Below, piece after piece: positions 8,390 to 17,466 of a stretch of DNA of 64,000 nt. The stretch is from contig NZ_CP102253.1 of the NCBI RefSeq assembly GCF_025145845.1, forward strand, positions 2,976,001 through 3,040,000. Direction: 5' to 3'. Below the pieces are notes generated by a model. That model had not been told where the DNA came from and made no database searches. It saw only the letters and a program-made list of their open reading frames with translations. The position numbers and the translations under genes are program-made. Numbering within the stretch: position 1 is the first letter of the stretch; every line of letters begins with the position of its first letter. Source of the DNA: Alistipes shahii WAL 8301 (GTDB lineage: Bacteria > Bacteroidota > Bacteroidia > Bacteroidales > Rikenellaceae).

Positions 8390-9865
8390 ATGTATCGCAT
8401 GAAAAAAACCAAGATTGTCGCTACGATGTCGGATTTCCGCTGCACCGAAGAGTTCGTAAAACAGCTTTTCGACGCGGGTATGGACGTGGTGCGCGTCAAT
8501 TCGGCGCACGTCTCCGAGGACGGGGCCACGCATATCGTCGAGACGGTGCACCGGGTGAACCCGGCCATTCCGATTATGATAGATACCAAAGGACCCGAAA
8601 TCCGCGTCACGACGATCGCCGACGAATACGGCAACAGCATCAATTTCCGCCCGGGGGACCGGGTGGCCGTGCGCGGTTCGGACGGCTCGGACTTCACGAC
8701 CCGCAAGGTGGTCTACATGAACGTGCCGTCGATCGTGAGCGACATTCCCGTCGGGGCGCGGATGCTGATCGCCGACGGCGAGCTGGAAATCCGCGTCGTG
8801 GGCAAGAACGATACGGAGCTGGACTGCGAGTTCGTCGTGGGAGGCGCCATGCGTTCGCGCAAGAGCGTCAACGTGCCGGGCGTGTCGATCGACCTGCCGT
8901 CGGTGACCGAAAAGGACCGCCGCTTCATCGAATGGGCCGTGAAGAACGACGTCGATTTCATCGCGCATTCGTTCGTGCGCTCGGCGCGCGACATCCGGGC
9001 CGTGCAGGATATTCTCGACGCCCACGGCAGCAACATCAAGATCATCTCGAAGATCGAGAACCAGGAGGGACTGGACAACATCGACGAGATCATCGAGGCT
9101 TCGTACGGCATCATGGTCGCCCGCGGCGACCTGGGCGTGGAGCTTCCCGCCGAGGTGATTCCCAACACGCAGCGGCGTATCGTCGAGAAGTGTATCTGCG
9201 CCAAGCGTCCCGTGATTATCGCCACGCAGATGCTCTATTCGATGGTCAAGTCCCCGCGTCCGACGCGCGCCGAGGTGAGCGACGTGGCCAGCGCCATTTA
9301 CGAGCGTGTGGATGCCGTGATGTTGAGCGACGAGACCGCCATGGGCGATTTTCCCGTGCAGTCGGTGGAGACGATGGCCCGCATCGCCCGCGAGATCGAG
9401 CGCGACGAGACGCATTTCAAGCCGATGATCGACATGGACATGGTTTCGGTGAACCACGAGATCACCGCGCAGCTGGCCCGTTCGGCCGTGCGCGCCTCGA
9501 CCAACCTGCCGATCAAATACGTGGTGCTCGACACCAAGACGGGCCGCACGGGCCGTTATCTGGCGGCGTTCCGCGGCCGCAAGACCGTGATGGCCGTCTG
9601 CTACCAGCTGCATGCGCAGCGGATTCTGGCCCTGTCGTACGGTGTCGTGCCGATTCTCCGGAATCAGGAACTCTCCGACAGATACCATTTCCTGGTCGAT
9701 GCGCTGGAGTTCCTCGACCAGTACCGCAAACTCGACGACGGGGACCTGATGGCCATCGTGGGCGGCAGTTTCGGTCCCGACGGCGGTGCGTCGTACGTCG
9801 AGATCGCCAACGTGCAGAATATCCGCAAGCGTAACGAGGAGATCGTCGCGCAGCACAACTGTTAG
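8390..9865 (+). CDS. pyk: Pyruvate kinase
   Basis: Glycolytic enzyme that makes pyruvate and ATP from phosphoenolpyruvate and ADP. 491 aa. Visible signatures are the start KTKIVATMSDF, MIDTKGPEIR before the B domain (about residues 70-165), IISKIENQEGLDNIDEI with the catalytic lysine, MVARGDLGVE, and the C-terminal alpha/beta domain from about 350. An in-frame ATG at 8399 is an alternative start. The flippase frame begins only a few bases after the stop, suggesting co-transcription. Confidence 0.95.
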   Translation: MYRMKKTKIVATMSDFRCTEEFVKQLFDAGMDVVRVNSAHVSEDGATHIVETVHRVNPAIPIMIDTKGPEIRVTTIADEYGNSINFRPGDRVAVRGSDGSDFTTRKVVYMNVPSIVSDIPVGARMLIADGELEIRVVGKNDTELDCEFVVGGAMRSRKSVNVPGVSIDLPSVTEKDRRFIEWAVKNDVDFIAHSFVRSARDIRAVQDILDAHGSNIKIISKIENQEGLDNIDEIIEASYGIMVARGDLGVELPAEVIPNTQRRIVEKCICAKRPVIIATQMLYSMVKSPRPTRAEVSDVASAIYERVDAVMLSDETAMGDFPVQSVETMARIAREIERDETHFKPMIDMDMVSVNHEITAQLARSAVRASTNLPIKYVVLDTKTGRTGRYLAAFRGRKTVMAVCYQLHAQRILALSYGVVPILRNQELSDRYHFLVDALEFLDQYRKLDDGDLMAIVGGSFGPDGGASYVEIANVQNIRKRNEEIVAQHNC

Positions 9866-9869
9866 GCTG

Positions 9870-11315
9870 TTGGGCGGCGAACTCAAAGAGAAAGTCGCGC
9901 AGGGCGTGGCGTGGAGCATGGCCGAGAAGATCGGCTCGATGCTCCTCGCAATGGCCGTGCGGCTGGTCATCCTGCGCCTGCTGACGCGCGACATACTGGG
10001 CTTCATGTCCATTCCGTCGGCCGTCGTGACGGTGCTGCTGGTGATCGTCGACAGCGGGTTCTCGCAGAGTCTGGTCCGCCACAAAGGGCCTTCGCAGAGC
10101 GATTACAAGTCGGTTTTCCTCTTCAACATCGCTGTTTCGGCGGTGCTCTACGGGGTGCTGGTGGCCCTGGCGCCCCTTGCGGCGCGCTGGTACGGCATGC
10201 CCGAAATCGCGCGGATCGCCCCGGTTTTCTTCCTGCTGCTGCCGCTCAACGCCCTGTGCGCCGTTCAGAATACGATTTTCATCCGGCAGTTCCGTTTCGC
10301 GCTGCTCTCGAAGGTGACCTTCCTTTCGTCGCTGGCGGGCGGGCTTACGGCCATTGCGCTGGCGATGGCCGGGTGGGGCATCTGGAGCCTCGTGGCGGAG
10401 CGTGTGATCGCGGTCGGGATGCGGACCGCGCTGCTGTGGTGGTTGAGCGACTGGCGCCCCTGCGGCAAGTGCGGGCTGAAGCCCCTGCGCGAGATGGCGC
10501 CGTTCGGGTGCAGTCTGATGGTGACGGACCTGATTTCGAATTTCTATAACAAGATACCCCAGTTTTTTCTCGGAAAACTCTATTCGCCCGCGGTGCTCGG
10601 ATCGTTCGACCAGGCGGTAAAACTCAAGGACATGCCCGCCGCGACGGGCATTCAGGCCGTGCAGAACGTCACGTTCCCGGCCTTGGCGAAGATCCGCGAC
10701 GATGCCCCGAAGTTCGCCGAGGGTTACCGGCAGGTGGTGATGGTCGTCTCTTACGTGATGTTTCCGATCATGCTGGGCATGTCGGCCGTGGCCCGCGACA
10801 TGTTCGCCGTGCTGCTGGGCGAGGAGTGGATGCCGACGGTTCCCTATTTCGAGGCGGTATGTCTGGCAGGACTGTTCTCGCCGATCGCTTTGACGGCTTA
10901 CAATGTGTTGAAAGCAAGGTGTAAGGGTCCGTTGATCGTGCGTCTCGAAGTGGTGAAGAAGATCATTATGACGGCGATTTTCGCCGTGACGATTCCGCAC
11001 AGCGTGATGGCCGTGGTCTGGGGGCTGGTGGCCATCGCATTCTGCGAAATGGCGGTCAATTTCCTGGCGACGACGCGCTTCACCTCCCTGACGTTCCGGC
11101 GTTTCGTCCGTACGCTGCTGCCCGTGGCGCTGGTGTCGGGGACGATGTACCTCCTCGTGCGGCTCACGGCCGCGGCGATTCCCGGCAACGATCTCGTGCG
11201 GCTGCTGGCCGAACTGGCGACGGGCGTGGTCAGCTACCTCGCGCTGTCGGCGCTGTTCCGGCTGGAAGCCTTCCGGGAGGTGACGACCATCGTGCGCAGG
11301 CAGCTGAAAAAATAA
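9870..11315 (+). CDS. Lipopolysaccharide/O-antigen flippase (MATE-like/Wzx superfamily)
   Basis: Inner-membrane protein of about 481 aa with some 12-14 hydrophobic helices. By family it moves lipid-linked glycan across the membrane. The N-terminus GGELKEKVAQGVAWSMAEKI followed by RLVILRLLTRDILGFMSI is the usual opening of this family, which places the start at the TTG 9870 (four bases after the pyk stop) or the GTG 9906; no ATG fits better. Mid-protein landmarks are SGFSQSLVRHKGPS and NKIPQFFLGKLYSP. No glycosyltransferase genes lie nearby, so its glycan substrate is unknown. Confidence 0.85.
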   Translation: MGGELKEKVAQGVAWSMAEKIGSMLLAMAVRLVILRLLTRDILGFMSIPSAVVTVLLVIVDSGFSQSLVRHKGPSQSDYKSVFLFNIAVSAVLYGVLVALAPLAARWYGMPEIARIAPVFFLLLPLNALCAVQNTIFIRQFRFALLSKVTFLSSLAGGLTAIALAMAGWGIWSLVAERVIAVGMRTALLWWLSDWRPCGKCGLKPLREMAPFGCSLMVTDLISNFYNKIPQFFLGKLYSPAVLGSFDQAVKLKDMPAATGIQAVQNVTFPALAKIRDDAPKFAEGYRQVVMVVSYVMFPIMLGMSAVARDMFAVLLGEEWMPTVPYFEAVCLAGLFSPIALTAYNVLKARCKGPLIVRLEVVKKIIMTAIFAVTIPHSVMAVVWGLVAIAFCEMAVNFLATTRFTSLTFRRFVRTLLPVALVSGTMYLLVRLTAAAIPGNDLVRLLAELATGVVSYLALSALFRLEAFREVTTIVRRQLKK

Positions 11316-11340
11316 GGTTTGAAACCCAAGGGCCTCTGAT

Positions 11341-12450
11341 ATGTTCCGACAACCCGATTCACTCTATGCCGGAGTGTTGCTTTGTTCGGCGATCATTCTC
11401 GCGGTGGTCGGCGGATCTCTTTTTTGGCTGCGTATGCCGGGCGATGAACGCCTGCGCAATTACCGCCTTTCGCGCCGTTTTGTCGGCTGGGCCTACTTTT
11501 CGCTCGCTTTCACCGATGTGCTGTGGCTGCTCTTCTTGCGGGAGGAGTATGAGCTGGATTTCACGCGGATTCTGGTGCTGGCCGTCGCTGCGGTGCAGGC
11601 CACGATGTTCTCCGGGGCGCTGGTGACGTTGGTCAACTCCCGTTTTCCGCTTGCGCGGGGAGTTCGCCGTCATCTGCTTGCCGTGGCTGCCGGAACGGCG
11701 TCGCTGTTCGGCTGCATGTTGTTCTTTCCGCAGGCCTTTCCGGTGCTTTTCCGGCTGACGGCAGCCGCTTATTGTGTGCAGATAGCCCTCTTTGCGCGGA
11801 CTTTCGTACGCGAATACCGGGTCTGTCGCCGCAAGCTGGACAACTTTTTTTCGGACGGAGAGATGCGCCGTCTGCGATGGGTGGCCATGTCGTTTCTGAT
11901 GACGGCCTTGATCGGACTGACGGCCGCGGCATGGCTGGTGTCGGGGTTAGGGATGCCTTACCTGTTTGCTTTTACGGGGGTCTACATGGTGTTCTACACC
12001 TTCTTCGGAATGAAGTATATCAACTATCCCGCGGAGTTCGGGCGGATCGCTCCCGTGATCGCCGACGATGTGCCGGAGCCTTTGGCCGCCGGGGAGAATA
12101 TCCGTACGGCGCTCGACGAATGGATCGCCGCGAAAGGGTATGTCCGCCCGGGGCTTTCGCTGGAGTCGCTGGCCCGCGAGGTCGGGTGCAACCGCAGTTA
12201 CCTGTCGCGGTATGTCAACTCCGAGTTGGGGCTTAACTTCAAATCGTGGATACGCGCCCTGCGCATTGCCGAATCGCAGCGGCTGTTGCTGGAGCATCCC
12301 GGGGCTTCGGCCCTCGAGGTGGGCGAGATGGTCGGCATCCACGGGCGCAGTACTTTTTTCGCGCAGTTCTCCGAAGTGACGGGCATGTCGCCCGGCGAAT
12401 ACCGCCGCCGCTATGCCGGCGGAGACCCGATCGCCCCTTCGCAAGAATGA
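11341..12450 (+). CDS. Membrane-anchored AraC-family transcriptional regulator
   Basis: 369 aa. About six hydrophobic helices fill residues 8-225 (first at 10-29), followed by a linker and a C-terminal AraC-type double helix-turn-helix at about 265-360 (LSLESLAREVGCNRSYLSRY, then STFFAQFSEVTGMSPGEYRR). Such proteins are thought to sense a signal in the membrane and bind DNA in the cytosol. The start is the ATG 25 bp after the flippase stop. A strong terminator follows directly. Its target is unknown. Confidence 0.9.
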   Translation: MFRQPDSLYAGVLLCSAIILAVVGGSLFWLRMPGDERLRNYRLSRRFVGWAYFSLAFTDVLWLLFLREEYELDFTRILVLAVAAVQATMFSGALVTLVNSRFPLARGVRRHLLAVAAGTASLFGCMLFFPQAFPVLFRLTAAAYCVQIALFARTFVREYRVCRRKLDNFFSDGEMRRLRWVAMSFLMTALIGLTAAAWLVSGLGMPYLFAFTGVYMVFYTFFGMKYINYPAEFGRIAPVIADDVPEPLAAGENIRTALDEWIAAKGYVRPGLSLESLAREVGCNRSYLSRYVNSELGLNFKSWIRALRIAESQRLLLEHPGASALEVGEMVGIHGRSTFFAQFSEVTGMSPGEYRRRYAGGDPIAPSQE

Positions 12451-12451
12451 A

Positions 12452-12486
12452 AACAACGCCGAGTCCAGAAACCCGGCGTTGTTTTT
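12452..12486 (+). terminator. Rho-independent terminator
   Basis: Perfect 10-bp stem AACAACGCCG / CGGCGTTGTT, 12-nt loop, then a T-run. It starts two bases after the AraC-gene stop. Confidence 0.9.
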
Positions 12487-12552
12487 TAAGTTCCCGGACT
12501 CCTCCGCAGCCGTTTTGCGCTACTTTTATCATCGGATTAAAACGAATGCAAT

Positions 12553-13497
12553 ATGATGATGAAAGGATTTTTTACGGCCGCATTGGCCGCATTGGCCGTG
12601 TCGGCCGCAGTGCTGGCGCTGGCGGGGAGCTCGGACGGCGGCGGGAACAAGGCGTCACCGGTATCCGGCACGGTCGATATGACCCGGATGACCGCCGATG
12701 AGGTAAAGACCGCGATCGGAGCCGCACTCGACGCGGGCATCACCGAATTCAAACTGACGGGCGAGTTTGCCAAGATCGGGATTCCCGCTCGGGTCTCCTT
12801 TTCCAGCACCCCTCCGGTCGGCAACCCTTTCTACGACTCCGGCGTGGAAAAGATCGACCTGACCGGCGTGACCGACTGGCCGGAAGTGAATGTGAACGGA
12901 CGGGTGGACGACGATTTCAACTTTCCCCCGGACGATGTCCGCGGTCTGCCGGCAAGGGCGTTCGACGGACAAAAATATGATAACGGAGCGTTCCATTATG
13001 CCTATCCCGCCCTGCGCGAAGTGAGACTGCCCGCCGGAGTGAAAGCGCTCGGCTGTTTGGCATTTTTCGCCTGCCAGGCGTTGAGCTTCGTCTCCTGCGA
13101 CGGCGTGGAGGAGGTCGGAGTGCAGGCCTTGTCGGGCTGCCCTTCGCTGGAGAGCGTGCAACTGCCCGAGGCGGTTCGGATTTATAACGCAGCTTTCATG
13201 GCTTCCGGCCTGACCTCCCTTTCGCTGCCCGAAACGACCCGACTCGGATACAGCGCATTTCAGCACTGCGATGCTCTGACCGAGCTGCGGCTGACAGCAG
13301 CAGGGAATATTACCCTGGAAATGGACAGTGGAGCAACTCCTTTCAGCCCGAACTTCGCCAAAGTATGCGATCTTACGCTGAATGCCGACAAGCATTACAG
13401 CACCGGCACGGCGGCCCCGAAAGCTGCGTCCGCCGACCAATGGGCCACGAACTACTACGGAGATCCGCTTACCTGGAAGAGCATCGCTTTCGAGTGA
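12553..13497 (+). CDS. Exported leucine-rich-repeat (BspA-like) protein
   Basis: 314 aa. The N-terminus (MMMKGFFTAALAALAVSA, then VLALAGSSDGGG) is a signal sequence that resembles a lipoprotein leader in which the cysteine is absent (AGSSDGG where Bacteroidetes lipoproteins have AGCSSDGG). From about residue 150 there are LRR_5/BspA repeats: LREVRLPAGVKALGCLAFFAC, SLESVQLPEAVRI, and LTSLSLPETTRLGYSAFQHC. These are surface ligand- or host-binding repeats. Three consecutive ATGs lie at 12553, 12556 and 12559. A near-match -7 box TACTTTTA lies at 12521. It converges on buk and shares a terminator with it. Confidence 0.8.
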   Translation: MMMKGFFTAALAALAVSAAVLALAGSSDGGGNKASPVSGTVDMTRMTADEVKTAIGAALDAGITEFKLTGEFAKIGIPARVSFSSTPPVGNPFYDSGVEKIDLTGVTDWPEVNVNGRVDDDFNFPPDDVRGLPARAFDGQKYDNGAFHYAYPALREVRLPAGVKALGCLAFFACQALSFVSCDGVEEVGVQALSGCPSLESVQLPEAVRIYNAAFMASGLTSLSLPETTRLGYSAFQHCDALTELRLTAAGNITLEMDSGATPFSPNFAKVCDLTLNADKHYSTGTAAPKAASADQWATNYYGDPLTWKSIAFE

Positions 13498-13547
13498 CGC
13501 AGGGGTGTTTCGTTATTTTTGCCGCTCCCGTTGCTCCCGCATCTGAA

Positions 13548-13588
13548 CGAACGGGCCGCACCCCGGAAGGATGCGGCCCGTTCGTTTC
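13548..13588. terminator. Bidirectional terminator between the LRR gene and buk
   Basis: 13-bp perfect stem CGAACGGGCCGCA / TGCGGCCCGTTCG with an 11-nt loop, flanked by T-rich sequence on the plus side. It is located between convergent genes. Confidence 0.8.
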
Positions 13589-13603
13589 CCGGAAGAATGC
13601 GGG

Positions 13604-14671
13604 TTATTTGTAGACTTTGGGGGTGATGACGCCCCGGAGCACCACCAGCGCATTGGTGACCAGCGCTTCGAGTTCGTTCTCGCCCGGATAGACCGCGATC
13701 GGAGCGATGAACGAGCAGCGTTCGCGGATGTACTCCACGACAGGCTCGTTGTAGGCGATGCCGCCCGTGAGGACGATGGCTTGAACGCTGCCCGAGAGGG
13801 CCGCGGCCATGGCTCCGATCTGTTTCACGATGTTGTAGCACATGGCGTCGAGAACCTTTTTGGCCCGCTGGTCGCCCTGTGCGATGCGTTCCATGACCTG
13901 AATCACGGAGTTGGTTCCCAGGTAGGCTACCAGCCCGCCTTTGCTCGAAATGAATTTCAGCAGCTCCTCTTTCGTATATTGTCCCGAGAAGCAGACCTTG
14001 ATCAGTTCGCTCGAGGGGATGCTCCCCGCGCGGTCCGGGGCGAAAGGACCGTCGCCGTCGAGCGCGTTGTTGACGTCGACGATACGTCCCTGCTTGTGTG
14101 CGGCGACCGAAATGCCGCCGCCCATGTGGGCCACGATCAGATTCGACTCTTCGTACACCCAGCCCATCCGTTCGCAGTGGAGACGCGCCGTGGCCTTCTG
14201 GTTCAGGGCGTGGAAGACCGGTTTGCGCGGGCACATCGGCATGCCCGAGATGCGTGCCGCGTCGTCCATCTCGTCGACCACCGGCGGGTCGGCGATGTAG
14301 GCCTTGACACCCGCCATGTGGGCGATCTGTGCGGCCAGCAGTCCTCCGAGGTTGCAGGCGTGTTTCATCTGCGCGTTCCGCAGATCGTAGCGCATGCGCG
14401 AATTGACTTCGTAGACTCCTGCGGGAATGGGGCGTATCAGTCCGCCGCGGCCGATCACCGCCGAGAGGTTTCTGATGTCGAACGCCTCTTCGCGGAGCGC
14501 CGAAAGGATCAGTCCGCGGCGCCAGTCCAGCTGGTCGTTCACGCCGGCGAAGCGGGAGATTTCCTCGGTGGAGTGACGGAGGTTCAATTCCAACAAAGGC
14601 CGCTCCTCGTCGTAGAGGGCGACCTTTGTAGACGTTGAGCCGGGATTTATTGCTAAAATTTTGTAGCCCAT
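13604..14671 (-). CDS. buk: Butyrate kinase (or branched-chain fatty acid kinase)
   Basis: Converts butyryl-phosphate (or isobutyryl/isovaleryl-phosphate) and ADP to the acid and ATP. 355 aa, an ASKHA-fold kinase. The N-terminal NPGSTSTKVALYDEE and the HMGGGISVAAH motif are Buk signatures, and VLTGGIAYNEP closes the nucleotide site. It is the last gene of ackA-ptb-buk, all on the minus strand. The 136-bp gap from ptb leaves room for a promoter. Whether the substrate is butyrate or a branched acid cannot be told from sequence. Confidence 0.93.
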   Translation of the reverse strand: MGYKILAINPGSTSTKVALYDEERPLLELNLRHSTEEISRFAGVNDQLDWRRGLILSALREEAFDIRNLSAVIGRGGLIRPIPAGVYEVNSRMRYDLRNAQMKHACNLGGLLAAQIAHMAGVKAYIADPPVVDEMDDAARISGMPMCPRKPVFHALNQKATARLHCERMGWVYEESNLIVAHMGGGISVAAHKQGRIVDVNNALDGDGPFAPDRAGSIPSSELIKVCFSGQYTKEELLKFISSKGGLVAYLGTNSVIQVMERIAQGDQRAKKVLDAMCYNIVKQIGAMAAALSGSVQAIVLTGGIAYNEPVVEYIRERCSFIAPIAVYPGENELEALVTNALVVLRGVITPKVYK

Positions 14672-14807
14672 AAGTTCTCGGTTCGTTTTTAACGTGAGTC
14701 CGACGGATTCGCAACGACTGATTGTCGAAGGGTGACTTTCAACCGGGAGGCGTTGTTTCTTTCGTCGGGCTGATTTAAGATTGGGTTAGGTCCGGATGAC
14801 CGGAATT

Positions 14808-15716
14808 TTATTTTTTTACCGCCAGGCAGGCCAGCGCTATTGAGAAGAGCTTGGTCTTGCTCGTGTCGCCGCGCGAGGTGAGCACGCACGGAACCTTCGT
14901 ACCCATGACCATCGCCGCCAGTTCGCCGCCGCAGAGGTGCGAGACCGACTTGAAGAAGACGTTGGCCGATTCGAGGTTGGGGAACAGCAGGCAGTCCGGA
15001 TCGCCGGCCACCGACGAACCCTTGACCTTTTTGTGCTCGGCGACCTCCTTGTAGAGCGCCACGTCCAGCGACAGCGGACCGTCGACGACGACGTTGCCCA
15101 GCTGGCCGCGGTCGGCCATCTTGGCCAGCAGCGCGCCTTCGGTCGAGGAGATCACGTTGGGGAGCAGCTGCTCCGAGGGGGCGATGCAGGCGATTTTCGG
15201 CGTTGCTATGCCCAGCAGGTTGGCCGTGCGGGCCAGGTAGCCGATCTGCACCATCTTCTGCTTGAAGTCGGGGAGCGGAATGACCGCCACGTCCGAGATG
15301 ATCAGCAGTTTGTGGTAGCAGGGCATTTCGACGATCGAAACGTGGCTCAGGACGCCTTTCGGGGGGAACAGCCCGGCCTCCTTGTTGAGGATGCCGCGCA
15401 TGTATTTGTCGGTCGAGACCAGACCTTTCATCAGAACGTCGGCGTTGCCCGAAACGACCGATGCGACGGCCTGCTGGACGCATTTCACATCGTTGGGTTC
15501 GTTGACGATGTTGAAGGCGTTGATGTCGATGCCGTTCTCCTGGCAGACCTGTTTGATAACCTCCTTGTCGCCGAAGAGCGTAGGCTCCACGAGACCCTCC
15601 TTATAGGCTTCGTAGACCGCTTCCAGCGTATGCGAATCCTGTCCGTAAGCTACGGCAAGACGTTTTTTACCCCGTTTCCTCGCCTCCTCGACGATTTCGG
15701 TAAGATGCTGAATCAT
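14808..15716 (-). CDS. ptb: Phosphate butyryltransferase (phosphotransacylase)
   Basis: Exchanges CoA for phosphate on butyryl- or branched acyl-CoA, feeding buk for ATP formation. 302 aa, the usual length for Ptb and shorter than Pta. Visible family features are VLMKGLVSTDKYMRGILNK, VLSHVSIVEMP, VVDGPLSLDVA and a C-terminal GDTSKTKLFSIALACL (the PTA/PTB box). It is 92 bp longer than needed to reach a second Met, so the ATG at 15716 is taken. It lies between ackA and buk. Confidence 0.9.
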   Translation of the reverse strand: MIQHLTEIVEEARKRGKKRLAVAYGQDSHTLEAVYEAYKEGLVEPTLFGDKEVIKQVCQENGIDINAFNIVNEPNDVKCVQQAVASVVSGNADVLMKGLVSTDKYMRGILNKEAGLFPPKGVLSHVSIVEMPCYHKLLIISDVAVIPLPDFKQKMVQIGYLARTANLLGIATPKIACIAPSEQLLPNVISSTEGALLAKMADRGQLGNVVVDGPLSLDVALYKEVAEHKKVKGSSVAGDPDCLLFPNLESANVFFKSVSHLCGGELAAMVMGTKVPCVLTSRGDTSKTKLFSIALACLAVKK

Positions 15717-15759
15717 GGTGTTGTTACGTTTAAAATTGATATATGCTTTGTTGTTTTGC

Positions 15760-15860
15760 CTCTATGCTGTTGGCGGTCGTTGCCGCCGCCGGCGTCGTTT
15801 GCAAGCCCGACCCCACCCCAAAACCCTCCCTCGGGAGGGGCTTATCGCATGCGGCCGGGA
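15760..15860. repeat. Dispersed GC-rich intergenic repeat, copy 3
   Basis: GGCGGTCGTTGCCGCCGCCG, GGCGTCGTTTGCAAGCCCG, then an ACCCTCCCTCGGGAGGGGCT block that can form a hairpin, in the ackA-ptb gap. Confidence 0.75.
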
Positions 15861-15868
15861 TGCGGACG

Positions 15869-17071
15869 TTATTTTACCAGATTGTAGGTGTCCGTGGCGA
15901 TCACCAGCTCCTCGTTGGTGGCGATGGTGGCTACCTTGACTTTCGAATCCGCCGCCGAGAGGATCTTGTTCACGCCGCGCGCGCCCTTGTTGGCCGCAGG
16001 GTCGAATTTCACGCCCATGAACTCCAGTCCGGTGCAGACCGCCTCGCGCATTTCGCACGAATTCTCGCCCACGCCGCCCGTGAAGATGATCATGTCGACA
16101 CCGCCCATTTCGGCGGCGTATTCGCCGATGAACTTCTTGATGCGTCCGTAGTACATATCGCGCGCCAGGATTGCGCGGGGATTGCCCTCGTCGTAGGCGC
16201 GGTCGATGTCGCGCATGTCGCTCGAAATGTCCGTGAGGCCCTGCACGCCCGACTTCTTGTTCATCATCGTGTTCAGCTCGGCATAGCTCATGCCCTCCTT
16301 TTCGCCGATGAACGTGATGGCGCTGGCGTCCACCTGGCCGCAGCGCGTGCCCATCACCAGGCCGTCGAGCGGCGAGAAGCCCATCGAGGTGTCGTAGGAC
16401 TTGCCGTTGAGAATCGCCGTCACCGAACCGCCGTTGCCGATGTGGCAGGTGATGATCCGCGAGTTGTGGAAATCCAGTCCGGCCAGTTCGGCGCCCACCT
16501 TGGCCACATACTTGTGGCTGGTTCCGTGGAAGCCGTACTTGCGCACGCGGTATTTCTCGTAATAGGCGTGGGGCAGGGCGTACATGTAATTCACCGCCGG
16601 GATCGACTGGTGGAACGAGGTGTCGAACACCGTGACCTGCTTCACGCCCGGCAGGACCTTTTCGATCGAAAGCACGCCTTCGAGATTGGCGGGGTTGTGC
16701 AGCGGGGCGATCTCGAACAGCGAGCGGATCTTCGCCTTAACGTCCTCGGTGACGATGCAGCTCTCGGGGAAGAACTCGCCGCCGTGGGCTACGCGGTGGC
16801 CGACGGCCTTCACTTCGTCGAGCGACGCGATCACGCCGTGGGCGGGGTCGGTGAGGGCGTCGAGCACGAGCTTGATGCCGGTCGTGTGGTCGGGAATCGG
16901 CTGGTGAAGCTCGAACGGCTCCTTGCCGACGGGTTTATGGGTCAGGTCGCCTTCCGGGAGGCCGATACGTTCCACAATGCCTTTTGCGAGCAGTTTGCTC
17001 GACGCGTCCTCCATGTCGATCACCTGATATTTGATCGAAGAGGAGCCGCAGTTTAAAACCAGAATTACCAT
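15869..17071 (-). CDS. ackA: Acetate kinase
   Basis: Makes ATP and acetate from acetyl-phosphate. 400 aa, normal length. The signatures VLNCGSSSIKYQV (N-terminal), VFDTSFHQSIP, YGFHGTSHKYV, HIGNGGSV and FTGGVGENS are all present. No phosphotransacetylase gene (pta) is adjacent; ptb follows instead, so acetyl-phosphate must come from a pta elsewhere or from Ptb side activity. Two tandem repeat copies lie directly upstream, where a promoter would be expected. Confidence 0.97.
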   Translation of the reverse strand: MVILVLNCGSSSIKYQVIDMEDASSKLLAKGIVERIGLPEGDLTHKPVGKEPFELHQPIPDHTTGIKLVLDALTDPAHGVIASLDEVKAVGHRVAHGGEFFPESCIVTEDVKAKIRSLFEIAPLHNPANLEGVLSIEKVLPGVKQVTVFDTSFHQSIPAVNYMYALPHAYYEKYRVRKYGFHGTSHKYVAKVGAELAGLDFHNSRIITCHIGNGGSVTAILNGKSYDTSMGFSPLDGLVMGTRCGQVDASAITFIGEKEGMSYAELNTMMNKKSGVQGLTDISSDMRDIDRAYDEGNPRAILARDMYYGRIKKFIGEYAAEMGGVDMIIFTGGVGENSCEMREAVCTGLEFMGVKFDPAANKGARGVNKILSAADSKVKVATIATNEELVIATDTYNLVK

Positions 17072-17089
17072 AATTTCTATTTTAAGTTT

Positions 17090-17405
17090 TTATGTTTTTT
17101 CTTCGTTGTTGTGCTTCCGGGCGGTGTTGTCGCCGCCTTCGGCGTCGTTTACAAGCCTGACCCCACCCCGGCCCTCCCTCGGGGAGGGAGATGGCGTACG
17201 TTTCATTCGCTTTAGGGCTGCAATCCGTTTGTTTATGTTTTTTCTTCGTCGTTGCGCTTCCGGGCGGTGTTGTCGCCGCCTTCGGCGTCGTTTACAAGCC
17301 TGGCCCCGGGCAAATTCAGCCATCTAATTCGCGGCGTTCCGCCGCGTATCCAATTCTGACCCTCCCCTAAATCCCCTCCTCGGAGGGGGCTTGTCGCAGC
17401 GCGAC
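17090..17405. repeat. Dispersed GC-rich intergenic repeats, two direct copies plus a partial third
   Basis: Copies at about 17095-17205 and 17236-17305 share TTCCGGGCGGTGTTGTCGCC, GCCTTCGGCGTCGTTTACAA and GCCTG. The first goes on with the CCCTCCCTCGGGGAGGGAG hairpin block. A third, diverged tail (CCCCTCCTCGGAGGGGGCTT) lies at 17355-17395. Most of the crcB-ackA gap is made of this repeat. Confidence 0.8.
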
Positions 17406-17466
17406 CGGGATTTCAGCCGGGATTTAACCGGGTTGCAGGTTATTTTTAATTCTTAATTTTTCATTT

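Noticed and set aside
8273..10084. 603-codon minus-strand open frame
   Set aside because: Antisense to pyruvate kinase and the flippase start; no domain or promoter.
17090..17405. Tandem repeat copies considered as a CRISPR array
   Set aside because: Only two full copies, about 70-110 bp long, no regular spacers and no cas genes; related copies are scattered singly.
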